Assembly (NCBI RefSeq): GCF_003846185.1
Contig: NZ_ML123034.1
Span: 5,687,401 to 5,751,400, forward strand
Length of the DNA stretch: 64,000 nucleotides
From: Streptomyces sp. ADI96-02
Lineage (GTDB): Bacteria > Actinomycetota > Actinomycetes > Streptomycetales > Streptomycetaceae
Direction: 5' to 3'
The position numbers and the translations under genes are program-made. Below the pieces are notes generated by a model that was not told the origin of the DNA, did no database searches, and was given only the letters and a program-made list of their open reading frames with translations. Shown here in pieces: positions 32,744-40,603 of this stretch (positions are counted from its first letter, which is position 1; every line of letters starts with the position of its first letter).

Positions 32744-33524
32744 GGGGCGCCTCCTTGCGGAGCACGGCCAGTACCGCTGTGGCTACGTGCCCGCCCATGT
32801 CGCTGGGGAGATCCTGGTTCAGCACGGTGCGCACGGCCAGGGCGACGCGGGCGTGTACGGGGTCCCCGTCCTCGTCGAGGGCGGCGTCGATGATGTCGGC
32901 TACGGGGTCCCATGTGCGGGTGGTGGCCCGGATGAAAGCGGAGGCGTCACGTACCCGCCGGATGGTGGCCTCGGCCTCCTCGGCGCGGACCACGGCCTGG
33001 GCGCGCTCGAACTCGGGCAGGTTCGCCGTCGTGGGGGCGGCTACGTCCACGTGGATGCGTGCCGTGGCGACCACGGGCGGCTGCTGGCGTGCGGTGCTTC
33101 CGATGGCGCACTCCGGGTGCGGGTGAACCTCCTCGCCCTGCTCCTCGTAGCAGAAACCGTAGTCGAGCAGGCGGGGTTCCTTACGCTGGAGCGCGGCTAG
33201 GAACTTCCGTGCGGTCTCCCGTTCCGGACCCGGCGCGCCTGTGGTGAACAGGTCGCTGGCGAGGACAGCGACGCGGTGCAGCATCGGTGCTCCCTGGCCG
33301 AGCATGTCGTCGGCGGCATCCGGCGCGGGGCAGTCGATGCGGGCGCAGGTGACGCCACCGCCCTCACCGAGGAACAGGCTGGCGGCACCACACGCCGGGC
33401 AACGACCCAGCGAGAACTTTTGCCCCATCTCGGCGGCTAGCTCGCTTTGGGTCCAGCCGCGTCGGGCTCGCAGCATCCGCACGTTGGCAGAGACTCGCTC
33501 ACCGGCAGTTATGGGATCAGGCAC
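32733..33524 (-). CDS. XRE-type HTH protein fused to a zinc-ribbon-like domain, 263 aa
   Basis: GTG 33524 lies five bases after GAGGAGG. Residues about 10-35 (NVRMLRARRGWTQSELAAEM) are an XRE helix-turn-helix; the last recognition helix is interrupted by CPACGAASLFLGEGGGVTC and CARIDCPAP, a zinc-ribbon pattern. A long helical C-terminal part follows (TTANLPEFERAQAVVRAEEA). It heads the ten-gene leftward cassette and faces the palindrome at 33643-33689, so it may regulate its own operon and the lysis genes. That regulatory role is inferred. Confidence 0.65.
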   Translation of the reverse strand: MPDPITAGERVSANVRMLRARRGWTQSELAAEMGQKFSLGRCPACGAASLFLGEGGGVTCARIDCPAPDAADDMLGQGAPMLHRVAVLASDLFTTGAPGPERETARKFLAALQRKEPRLLDYGFCYEEQGEEVHPHPECAIGSTARQQPPVVATARIHVDVAAPTTANLPEFERAQAVVRAEEAEATIRRVRDASAFIRATTRTWDPVADIIDAALDEDGDPVHARVALAVRTVLNQDLPSDMGGHVATAVLAVLRKEAPHES

Positions 33525-33642
33525 AGGTGCCTCCTCGGCAAGGGGATTGGCAAGGGTGGCGGCGGGCTCGCCCCTTGCCAGAAGGAGCCCGCCGCTGGGT
33601 GAACCGGTGAAGCGGCGACCCGGGGCCAGCATAACCCCTGAA

Positions 33643-33689
33643 CCTTGGAATCGTAGGCATATGCGAATCGAAAGCCTATGATTCAAAGG
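33643..33689. promoter_or_regulatory. Inverted-repeat operator between XRE cassette and lysis genes
   Basis: CCTTGGAATCGTAGG (33643-33657) and CCTATGATTCAAAGG (33675-33689) are inverted copies matching at 13 of 15 positions, separated by 17 bases that contain GCATATGC. A third, similar 15-mer is at 12686. The site lies between divergent genes, 43 bases before the amidase start. Confidence 0.65.
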
Positions 33690-33731
33690 TCAACGGTCAT
33701 GCTGACGCCTGACGCTACGCAGGAGACCCAC

Positions 33732-34541
33732 ATGAAGCTCGTCACCAGAGCCCAACTCGGCTGGCCCGCCTCCGCCGCGCCGTCGCAGTCCACCGCCCGA
33801 GGCGTGAAGGTCCACTACGAGGGGACACCGGTCAGCACCAAGCTGCTCACCGACCACAACGCGTGCATCACCGAGTGGAAGAACATCCGCAAGTCCCACC
33901 TCGCGAACAAGACCGAGGGCTACAGCGACGTTGCCTACAACTACGCCGCCTGCCCCCACGGCTACCTCCTCGAAGGACGCGGGCTCCGCAAGCGCACCGG
34001 AGCGAACGGCAACCAGGCACTCAACCAAACCCACTACGCGATAGTCGGGCTCGTCGGCAGCAGCGGCCTCACGGAGCCGCCGGCCCCGATGCTCTCCGCG
34101 ATCCGCGACGGCATCGACCTCCTCCGCGACAACGGAGCGGGCAACGAGATCAAGGGACACCGCGACGGGTACGCCACCGCCTGCCCCGGCGGCCCCCTCT
34201 ACGCCTGGGTGAAGAAGGGCGCACCCCGCCCGAACGGCGACGACGAGCCCAGCACCAAGCCCCCCGCCGGCACGCCGAAGTACGAGACGTACCCCGGGGC
34301 CAGCTTCTTCCTCAACGGCAGCCGGCCCGCCCTCGGCAAGAAGTCCCCCATCTTCACCGCCATGGGCAAACGCCTCGTCGCCGTCGGCTGCGGCCGGTAC
34401 ACCGACGGCCCCGGCCCCAAGCTCGGCCAGGCCGACGTGAACTCCTACGAAGCCTGGCAGCGCAAGTGCGGCTACACCGGGGCCGCCGCCAAGTGGCCGC
34501 CCGGCAAGACCACCTGGGACAAGCTTCAGGTGCCGAAGTGA
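33732..34541 (+). CDS. Endolysin: N-acetylmuramoyl-L-alanine amidase (Amidase_2/PGRP)
   Basis: ATG 33732 follows AGGAGACCCAC; 269 residues. The zinc site is formed by VHYEG (His28), KGHRDGYATACPGG (His143, Cys151), with SDVAYNYAACPHGYLLEGRG between, the PGRP-type amidase signature. Residues about 190-269 form a small C-terminal domain (TAMGKRLVAVGCGRYTDGPG) that probably binds the wall. It has no signal peptide, so release depends on a holin. First gene of the lysis module. Confidence 0.9.
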   Translation: MKLVTRAQLGWPASAAPSQSTARGVKVHYEGTPVSTKLLTDHNACITEWKNIRKSHLANKTEGYSDVAYNYAACPHGYLLEGRGLRKRTGANGNQALNQTHYAIVGLVGSSGLTEPPAPMLSAIRDGIDLLRDNGAGNEIKGHRDGYATACPGGPLYAWVKKGAPRPNGDDEPSTKPPAGTPKYETYPGASFFLNGSRPALGKKSPIFTAMGKRLVAVGCGRYTDGPGPKLGQADVNSYEAWQRKCGYTGAAAKWPPGKTTWDKLQVPK

Positions 34542-34879
34542 TCCTCAACCTAACGCCGCACCCCATCCGCCTGTACGCGGACGAACGCGAAGACGGCAGC
34601 GACGACCTCAAGCCGTTCTTCCGGCTCGCCATCGAACCGGAGGAGACGCCCGCACGCCTCGCCACGATCGAGCTCAGCCGCAGCATCACCTTCGAGCGAG
34701 TCGAGTTTGGGAACGTCCAGAACCTCCCGCCCCAGCGAGACGGCTACCAGTACATCGTGTCCCTCGTCGTCGCCCTCGCCCTCGCAGGCCGACGCAATGA
34801 CCTGCTCGTCCCCTACCGCGAGGTCCGCAACGCCTCCGGGACCGTCATCGGCTGCCGCGCACTCGCGCAGCCCATCTGA
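34538..34879 (+). CDS. Hypothetical protein in lysis module, 113 aa
   Basis: GTG 34538 overlaps the amidase stop (GTGA). Begins MILNLTPHPIRLYADERE, a recognisable start of a family of small phage proteins, and contains YIVSLVVALALAGRRNDLLVP near the C terminus. It is soluble-looking apart from that segment. Function unknown. Confidence 0.65.
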   Translation: MILNLTPHPIRLYADEREDGSDDLKPFFRLAIEPEETPARLATIELSRSITFERVEFGNVQNLPPQRDGYQYIVSLVVALALAGRRNDLLVPYREVRNASGTVIGCRALAQPI

Positions 34880-34893
34880 GAAACGAGACCACC

Positions 34894-35238
34894 ATGAAGC
34901 TCTTCGGCCGCGAACCCGCCCTGATCATCGCCACCCTCTCCGCCGCCCTGTCCCTCCTCGTCTCCTTCCAGTTCGGACTCGACGCCGAACAGGCCGCTGC
35001 GATCGTCGCCGTCATCAGCGCCGTGTTCGCCGCGGCGACCGCAGCCATAACGCGCCCCATCGCCCCGTCCGCGTTCACCGGACTCGTCGCCGCCGGAGTC
35101 GCCCTCCTCGCCGCCTACGGGCTCAGCGTCTCCGCCGAAACCGTCGGCGCCCTCAACGCCGTCGCCCTCGCCGTCCTCGGCCTCATGACCCGCGGCCAGG
35201 TAACCCCCGCCAAGTCGACGACCCCTGCGGCCGGCTGA
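34894..35238 (+). CDS. Putative holin, 114 aa, three hydrophobic segments
   Basis: Residues about 9-30, 35-52 and 58-78 are hydrophobic (ALIIATLSAALSLLVSF, AAIVAVISAVFAAAT, FTGLVAAGVALLAAYG), and a fourth weaker segment follows. The size, the position two genes after the endolysin and the class I-like topology fit a holin. No sequence signature proves it. Confidence 0.65.
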   Translation: MKLFGREPALIIATLSAALSLLVSFQFGLDAEQAAAIVAVISAVFAAATAAITRPIAPSAFTGLVAAGVALLAAYGLSVSAETVGALNAVALAVLGLMTRGQVTPAKSTTPAAG

Positions 35239-35666
35239 TGCGACAGGCGGCCTGGTGGCTCCGACAACGGCTGGGCCGCCGCGGGCAATGGCTCCTCCTC
35301 TGGGCCCTTGCCTGGATCTTCTGGGGGTACGGCGTCGTAGCCGCCCCTCTCCCCGATGAGCGGCCATTCCGACTGCTCCTCCAGTTCGCCCCCCTCCACT
35401 GCCGGGCCTGGGTCTGGATCAGCGCCGGAGTCATCTGCGCCGGGTGCTCCTTCCTGCGCCCGCCGTGGGACTGGCCAGGCTTCATCGTCGCCCTGCTGCC
35501 CCCACTCGGCTGGGCCATGTCGTACTTCGTAGCGGGTGCTGTCGGCGACTACCAGCGCGGCCTCTACGCCGGCCTGCTCTGGCTAACGATCGTCGCCGCT
35601 GTCCTCCAGTCATCGAGGACGCGAGAGCATTCCGTGCCGCACAGCAGAAAGAGCGGTGCCAGATGA
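35238..35666 (+). CDS. Membrane protein of lysis module, 142 aa
   Basis: ATG 35238 overlaps the upstream stop. Four hydrophobic stretches: WLLLWALAWIFWGYGVV, WVWISAGVICAGCSFL, FIVALLPPLGWAMSYFV and LYAGLLWLTIVAAVL, with an Arg-rich N terminus. Probably a holin partner or antiholin; could also be a structural membrane protein. Confidence 0.6.
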   Translation: MRQAAWWLRQRLGRRGQWLLLWALAWIFWGYGVVAAPLPDERPFRLLLQFAPLHCRAWVWISAGVICAGCSFLRPPWDWPGFIVALLPPLGWAMSYFVAGAVGDYQRGLYAGLLWLTIVAAVLQSSRTREHSVPHSRKSGAR

Positions 35667-36013
35667 GTGGGAACGCGATTTTCGCGGGGACGCTGTTCAC
35701 CGGCCTCATGACGGTGGTCTGCGCGATCATCGCCGCACGAGCGGCCCGCCACGCGGCGGCCGATACCCGCGAAGCGAACCGCCTGTCAGCAGAACCCAAC
35801 CAGAGAACAGCGGACCTGGAGGCATTCCGCGAGATCCGATCGGGGCTGGAAACCCGCCTTGCCAAGGTGGAAGACAGCGACCGGTCAATGCGGTCGCTCG
35901 TCCGGGACTTCGCGCGCTACGTCAGCGAGCTGACCGCGCTCATGCGGTTGCAGGACATCGAACCTCCGGCCCCGCCGGAGCGGGTCGACGACTACTACCG
36001 GACAGGAGTCTGA
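35663..36013 (+). CDS. Single-span membrane protein with coiled coil, 116 aa
   Basis: ATG 35663 overlaps the upstream stop. One N-terminal membrane span (IFAGTLFTGLMTVVCAIIAA) then a long charged helix (RTADLEAFREIRSGLETRLA). Such proteins accompany holins in actinophage lysis cassettes (LysZ/spanin-like). Role inferred from layout. Confidence 0.6.
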   Translation: MSGNAIFAGTLFTGLMTVVCAIIAARAARHAAADTREANRLSAEPNQRTADLEAFREIRSGLETRLAKVEDSDRSMRSLVRDFARYVSELTALMRLQDIEPPAPPERVDDYYRTGV

Positions 36014-36015
36014 CC

Positions 36016-38283
36016 ATGCCGTTCCCCCAGGGCGTACCTTCCGTCCCCGTCCGCTACAGCATCACGTCCCCAGCCGACGGCGGGCCCGGCGAGGGCACCC
36101 TCCAGCTCATGCCGACCGTGCCCGCCATTCGTATCCCTGGGCACCAGGGCGTTTTCACCGGTGGCGGCACGTACCGGTTCGTCGACGGGCAGCTTGACAA
36201 CGGGGACGGCGGGCAGGTTCGCCTGCTTCCCACCAACGTTGACGGCGCCAACCCTGCGGTGTGGGCGTGGCTCGGCATCGAGCAGATCAACGGCCAGCAG
36301 CCCCGCCACTTCCACTTCACCCTCGACGCCGACCAGGAAGAGGTCGACCTCGGGGCCGTTCAGCAGCTCGATCCTGACCGCACCCAGTACGTGGCCGTAC
36401 CCGGGGGCTCCGCCTACGACGCATGGATCACAGCAGGCAACGACGGCACCGAAAGCGACTTCCTCAACAGCCTCATCGGACCGCCCGGCCCGCAAGGCGA
36501 CCCCGGCCCGGCCGAGCCCATCGACTGGACCATGGTCACCCCGCAGGCCATCGGAGCCGACCCCGCCGGCTCCGCCACCCAGGCCAAGACCGCGGCGGTC
36601 GCCACCGCAGTTGGCCACACGGCCGACGCCATTGCCGCCGTCGTCGAACGCTCCGACACCACCTACGACGCCAAGGGCGCCGCCGACGCTGCGCAGCATG
36701 ACGCTGTCGTCACCGCCGAGGCCACCATTGCGCAGGCCGTAGCGAGCGAGAAAGCCCGAGCCGACCAGGCATACGACACCTCAGGAGCTGCAGACGCCGC
36801 ACTGGATGCCGCCCGCAGGTACACCGATGCCGAAGTGAGCGGGGTGATTGCCCGGTCGGACGCCGCATACGAATCCGCAGGCGCGGCCGGGGACGCCCTC
36901 CAGCAGATTCAGACGCTGGTACAAACGACCATCGCCGCCGAACGGGTACGCGCGGACACCGCATACGAACCGCGTCTATCCGACGGCGAGGCCGGCCCGG
37001 AGGTCATTACCTACGTCGACACCGCCGTTGCCCAAGAGCGCGCCCGATCAGATACCGCCTACGATCCGGCTGGCGCGGCGGAGACGGCACGGCAGTCCGC
37101 AACAAGCGCCGCCGCGGGGATGATCGCGGAGGAACGGCAGCGTGCCAACGAGGCCTACGAACCTGTCGGTTCAGCACCTCAAGCCCAGCAGGACGCCGTC
37201 GCCGAGGCGGAAGCCTACACAGATGCGCAGGTGCTCGCCGAGCGGCGACGCGCCGACGCCGCCTACGAACGGGCCGGCTCCGGAAGCAGCGCAGTCGACC
37301 AGGCGAAGACCTACATCGACAATCGGGTCACGGCGAGCGCCGCGGCAGAACGGGCAGCATCGGACAACCGGTACGACCCCGCCGGTGCAGCCGCAACAGT
37401 GCAGTCCGCCGCCAGGGAACAGGCAACCGCGGCTGTTGCCGCCTCGGCGGCGACCGAACGTGCCGTATCCAATGACCGCTACGAACCGATGGGGGTCGCC
37501 GCAGATGCGCTGACCGCGGCCAAGGGGTACACGGACCAGCAAGCCATCACGGAAATGACACGCGCCGACGGCGCCTACGACGCAGCTGGTGCGGCCACCA
37601 GAGCAGCGGGAACAGCGCTCGCCGCCGCGAAAACCTACACCGACCAGCAGAGCGCCGCCGAGAAGACCCGAGCCGACAACGTCTACGAAGGCTCCGGGGC
37701 CCTCGCGGCAAGCAAGGCGTACACGGATACAGCTGTGACCGCCGAGAGAAATCGAGCCGACGGGGCACTCACCACGGCATTGAACGGAGAGCAGGCCCGG
37801 GCTGACGGAGCCTATGTCAAGGCCGCAGACCCTCGACTTGCGAACGCCCGCAATCCAACTGCGCACGCCACCAGCCACGCAGTAGGCGGCAGCGACGCCT
37901 TAACCGCGGGCGACATCGGGGCCGCATCGGCAAGCGCACTGACCGCGCTCGCAGCCCGGGTCACCGCACTGGAAACCCGGGCGACGATCTTGGAATCCCG
38001 CAGACTCACCGGCGTCACCGGCAAGGCAACGCCCGCGCTCAGCCTCGGAGCGGGTGCCACCACCGCTGTTGCCGTCACCTTCGACTCGCCAATGCCATCC
38101 GCGACCTACCAGGCAATCGTGCAGATCGAGGGTGCACAAAGCCTGCTCGGGAACATCGCATTCCTACCGCCGCTCTCCAACGAAACGCCGACCGGCTGCA
38201 CGGTGACCCTCAAGAACACGGGCCTCCTCACGCTGGCCCAGCCGGTCACCGTGCAGGTCACCGCCATCCAAATGGCCAGCTAG
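36016..38283 (+). CDS. Long repetitive tail fibre protein, 755 aa
   Basis: ATG 36016. The N-terminal 190 residues form a beta-rich adaptor (YRFVDGQLDNGDGGQVRLLP, then QEEVDLGAVQQLDP and a short collagen-like GPPGPQGDPGP). Residues about 209-600 are a dozen repeats of the form ERxRADxAYDxxGAAxxAxxxAxxYTD. A VGGSDALTAGDIGAAS junction, a short coiled coil (LAARVTALETRATILESR) and a beta-sandwich tip follow. This is the build of trimeric phage fibres. One rare TTA codon occurs at 37900. It lies after the lysis genes, not in the tail module. Confidence 0.82.
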   Translation: MPFPQGVPSVPVRYSITSPADGGPGEGTLQLMPTVPAIRIPGHQGVFTGGGTYRFVDGQLDNGDGGQVRLLPTNVDGANPAVWAWLGIEQINGQQPRHFHFTLDADQEEVDLGAVQQLDPDRTQYVAVPGGSAYDAWITAGNDGTESDFLNSLIGPPGPQGDPGPAEPIDWTMVTPQAIGADPAGSATQAKTAAVATAVGHTADAIAAVVERSDTTYDAKGAADAAQHDAVVTAEATIAQAVASEKARADQAYDTSGAADAALDAARRYTDAEVSGVIARSDAAYESAGAAGDALQQIQTLVQTTIAAERVRADTAYEPRLSDGEAGPEVITYVDTAVAQERARSDTAYDPAGAAETARQSATSAAAGMIAEERQRANEAYEPVGSAPQAQQDAVAEAEAYTDAQVLAERRRADAAYERAGSGSSAVDQAKTYIDNRVTASAAAERAASDNRYDPAGAAATVQSAAREQATAAVAASAATERAVSNDRYEPMGVAADALTAAKGYTDQQAITEMTRADGAYDAAGAATRAAGTALAAAKTYTDQQSAAEKTRADNVYEGSGALAASKAYTDTAVTAERNRADGALTTALNGEQARADGAYVKAADPRLANARNPTAHATSHAVGGSDALTAGDIGAASASALTALAARVTALETRATILESRRLTGVTGKATPALSLGAGATTAVAVTFDSPMPSATYQAIVQIEGAQSLLGNIAFLPPLSNETPTGCTVTLKNTGLLTLAQPVTVQVTAIQMAS
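36642..37815 (+). repeat. Degenerate ~30-40-residue coiled-coil repeats in the fibre gene
   Basis: About twelve units share ERxRADxAYDxxGAA, e.g. EKARADQAYDTSGAADAAL, ERVRADTAYEPRL and ERARSDTAYDPAGAAETA, with YTD or similar in the linker. Unit length varies between about 28 and 41 residues. Heptad spacing suggests a segmented triple coiled coil. Confidence 0.75.
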
Positions 38284-38315
38284 ACGGGACTGCCCGCTCT
38301 GGCGATACCGCCGGT

Positions 38316-38954
38316 TCAGCAGCTCTCCTCGAACTTCACCGCGGTGAACTCGACCGGCTGCCCGTTCAGTGCGGTCCCGGGGGCGGGGTCCTCGGTGCAC
38401 ACCTGCCAGTTGGACTCCATCAGCACCATGCGGCCCTGGGCGGCGTCGGTGACGGTGATGGAGGTGCTGGGGTCGAGCGCGTCCCGAGCGACCTTCACGG
38501 CTTTCCCGACGAGGTTCGGCATCTTCCCGCCCGCCGCCTCGGGCTCCTTCGCCTCGGTGGCGGGGCAGTCCTCCTCCAGCTTCACCGTCCCGAAGTCCAG
38601 CTTGGTGTCCGTCGGGACGGTCTTGCCGACGGCCATGTTCTGCGAGCAGACCTTCCAGTTCCGGTCGAATGCCTGCGCCCGGCCTTGCCCTGCACTGTCG
38701 TGGGAGGTGAGGACGAAGAAGCCCTCGGCCTGGGCTGCGTCCTGGGCGGACTGGAGGCCCATGCCGACGAAGTTCGGCACCGCCTTCTTCTCCGCCGGCT
38801 TTTCCTCCTTGGTGGCAGACGGGGCGGGCGCCTTCGCTGCCGACTCGGTTGCGGCCGGCGCGTCCGGTGTCGGCTCGGTGGCTGCCGGGTCGCAGCCGAC
38901 GAGGGCCACGGTGGCGATGCATGCGAGCGCGACGGTGAGTGTGCGGGTGTTCAA
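38316..38954 (-). CDS. Secreted lipoprotein with two PASTA domains
   Basis: TTG 38954 follows GGGGGACGAG; 212 residues. Signal peptide and lipobox: TLTVALACIATVALVGC. A Pro/Ala/Lys linker leads to two PASTA-like repeats: VPNFVGMGLQSAQDAAQAEG with NWKVCSQNMAVGKT, and MPNLVGKAVKVARDAL with NWQVCTEDPAPGTAL. PASTA domains bind peptidoglycan or beta-lactams. Convergent with the fibre gene, it is transcribed apart from lytic genes, so it is probably expressed in the lysogen. Surface role (for example blocking superinfection) is inferred. Confidence 0.82.
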   Translation of the reverse strand: MNTRTLTVALACIATVALVGCDPAATEPTPDAPAATESAAKAPAPSATKEEKPAEKKAVPNFVGMGLQSAQDAAQAEGFFVLTSHDSAGQGRAQAFDRNWKVCSQNMAVGKTVPTDTKLDFGTVKLEEDCPATEAKEPEAAGGKMPNLVGKAVKVARDALDPSTSITVTDAAQGRMVLMESNWQVCTEDPAPGTALNGQPVEFTAVKFEESC

Positions 38955-39153
38955 CTCGTCCCCCCAGGGATGGTTCGTGGAGGCCCGACCGTAACGAGCC
39001 CCGCACACCCCGTGGTGCCACATGTTCCGGTGGTGACGGAGTTGTGACCAAACAGCGGGGGAGGGGTGCGGGCGACCTGCCGCATGGTGGGGTGCCGGGC
39101 GCCCCAAGTCCGTACACTGAAACCAGCGCGGGGCCAGAACAGCTAGGAGCACC

Positions 39154-39699
39154 ATGTTCAAGATCTCCGACCGCGTCGCGGACCTCTTCGGCGACCACGC
39201 CATCCGCGTTGAGTTCCAGCAGGCACTCCTCGCCGCAGGTCAACTCCAGGACCACGAGATGAAGTACCTGGAAGACGGGCCCTTCTCCGAGATCGCCCGC
39301 ATCACCTACCGGCGCCTGAAGGACTTCGACCGGACCGCTCTGCCAGAGGAGAAGCGAGAGCTGGTTGCCGGCGCCAAGGCCCTATCGCACCGGCTCATCA
39401 CCTCCGGCTACGCAATCGACAAGGCGGCGAGGGCCGACGAGCACGCAGCAGAAGACTGGCCGGAGCTGCTTGCCTTCGTCCAGAGGAAGTGTTCAGCGCG
39501 AGTAGGACTCCCTGACCATGACGGCTGGGAGCGCTGCTATACCCACATCGTCGGTCGGGCGGAGGCCGCACTACAGACGGGCCGCGCGAGCGAAGACCGG
39601 GCCGCCGGGTACGCCGTGCTCCGACACTTCGCCTACTTCTTCAGCGGGGACGTCGGCTTCGAGCGCCGCTGGTACCTCGAAGTCCCCGAAGCGGGCTGA
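39154..39699 (+). CDS. Hypothetical protein, 181 aa
   Basis: ATG 39154 after TAGGAGCACC; TACACT at 39113-39118 is a possible -10. The product is soluble and mostly helical, with KISDRVADLFGDHAIRVEF, KRELVAGAKALSHRLITSGY and YAVLRHFAYFFSGDVGF. No known domain. It is followed by a hairpin terminator, so it is a single-gene unit. Confidence 0.65.
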   Translation: MFKISDRVADLFGDHAIRVEFQQALLAAGQLQDHEMKYLEDGPFSEIARITYRRLKDFDRTALPEEKRELVAGAKALSHRLITSGYAIDKAARADEHAAEDWPELLAFVQRKCSARVGLPDHDGWERCYTHIVGRAEAALQTGRASEDRAAGYAVLRHFAYFFSGDVGFERRWYLEVPEAG

Positions 39700-39713
39700 C
39701 CGTCCGCGCACCC

Positions 39714-39743
39714 GCGCCCCGCTCTCATCCGAGGGCGGGGCGC
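39714..39743 (+). terminator. 9-bp perfect GC-rich hairpin
   Basis: GCGCCCCGC (39714-39722) pairs with GCGGGGCGC (39735-39743) across a 12-base loop, 15 bases after the stop of the preceding gene. Confidence 0.7.
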
Positions 39744-39902
39744 TTCGTCGTTCAACGGCTGCGGGCGCGCGACCTCTTGGCCGTCTCGACTCTCGATAAT
39801 ATGCCGTATCACGGGCCCTGCTCCTCTCGGAGTGGGGCCGCTGTCATGTGGAGGGGGGGCACCAACTTCCCCTGAACGGCGGGCCTTACCGGGGGTAGCC
39901 TC

Positions 39903-39920
39903 GTATAATTTCCCTTATAC
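39903..39920 (+). promoter_or_regulatory. Perfect consensus -10 inside a palindrome
   Basis: TATAAT (39904-39909) lies within GTATAA/TTATAC arms (39903-39908, 39915-39920; TTTCCC between). No clear -35 stands 17 bases upstream. It lies 22 bases before the J-domain gene start. A repressor binding the palindrome would block the promoter. Confidence 0.6.
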
Positions 39921-39941
39921 AAGACAGACTTGGAGGGGTAG

Positions 39942-40331
39942 ATGAGCGCAGACGTAACGACCACCGAGTACCTGTACGGCATCGACACCAGCGTGCATGA
40001 CGACGCCCGGTTCTATCAGCGGCCCCACGCCGTGGCGTTCCCCGTCGTGAAGAAGACCCCGAAGCGGGTCTACTACGAGATCAACGGCCGCACCCGGTTC
40101 GTTGACCGTCAGCGCCTTGAAGCCGACGGCAAGGTCCAGCGGGTGGGCGGCTGGTGGGAGAGCGACCTCACCGTCTACCTGTCCGAACCCGTCGTTGAGC
40201 AACCGAAGCCTGCCTCTCTAGCAGAGCTGAAGCGGGCCATGGCTGACGCCCACCCCGATCGCGAGAGCGGTAGCCACGAGGCATTCATCGCCGCCCGCGC
40301 CCGCTACGAGCAAGCACGGGCGGCGGCGTGA
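39942..40331 (+). CDS. J-domain-like protein, 129 aa
   Basis: ATG 39942 after GGAGGGGTAG. The N-terminal 85 residues are beta-rich (KRVYYEINGRTRFVDRQRLE). The C-terminal 45 residues (SLAELKRAMADAHPDRESGS, then HEAFIAARARYEQARAA) carry the HPD tripeptide between two helices, the core of DnaJ J-domains. J-domains stimulate Hsp70 ATPase. First gene of a three-gene unit ending in the recombinase. Confidence 0.7.
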   Translation: MSADVTTTEYLYGIDTSVHDDARFYQRPHAVAFPVVKKTPKRVYYEINGRTRFVDRQRLEADGKVQRVGGWWESDLTVYLSEPVVEQPKPASLAELKRAMADAHPDRESGSHEAFIAARARYEQARAAA

Positions 40332-40603
40332 ACGAGGCCTACGACCCTCTGCCGGACCTCATCGACCGCGCAGAGAAACGCCACGACGGCATCAGCCAGT
40401 TGAAGGAGGTTGCCCGGCTCGCCCTGCACTGGCACCGACCCGAACTTGGCTGGGCGACGGACAACGTCACCAAGGACCCCGAAACGGGCAAGCTGCTCTG
40501 GAAGGCCACGACGGGCTGCGCCTGTGGCTCCGGCGAGTTCCCCTGCCGGTGGAGGCGTCAGATCACCGCCGTCTTCGGTGTCTCGGAGGAGTATCGCCTG
40601 TGA
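40328..40603 (+). CDS. Small cysteine-rich hypothetical protein, 91 aa
   Basis: GTG 40328 overlaps the upstream stop. Helical N terminus, then TTGCACGSGEFPCRWRRQI with three cysteines. Coupled to the recombinase gene by a four-base overlap, so it could be an accessory or excision factor; that is only inferred from position. Confidence 0.55.
   Translation: MNEAYDPLPDLIDRAEKRHDGISQLKEVARLALHWHRPELGWATDNVTKDPETGKLLWKATTGCACGSGEFPCRWRRQITAVFGVSEEYRL

Noticed and set aside
36016-38283. Phase-variable or CRISPR-like repeat array
   Set aside because: Repeats are protein-level and degenerate in DNA, with no constant repeat/spacer structure.
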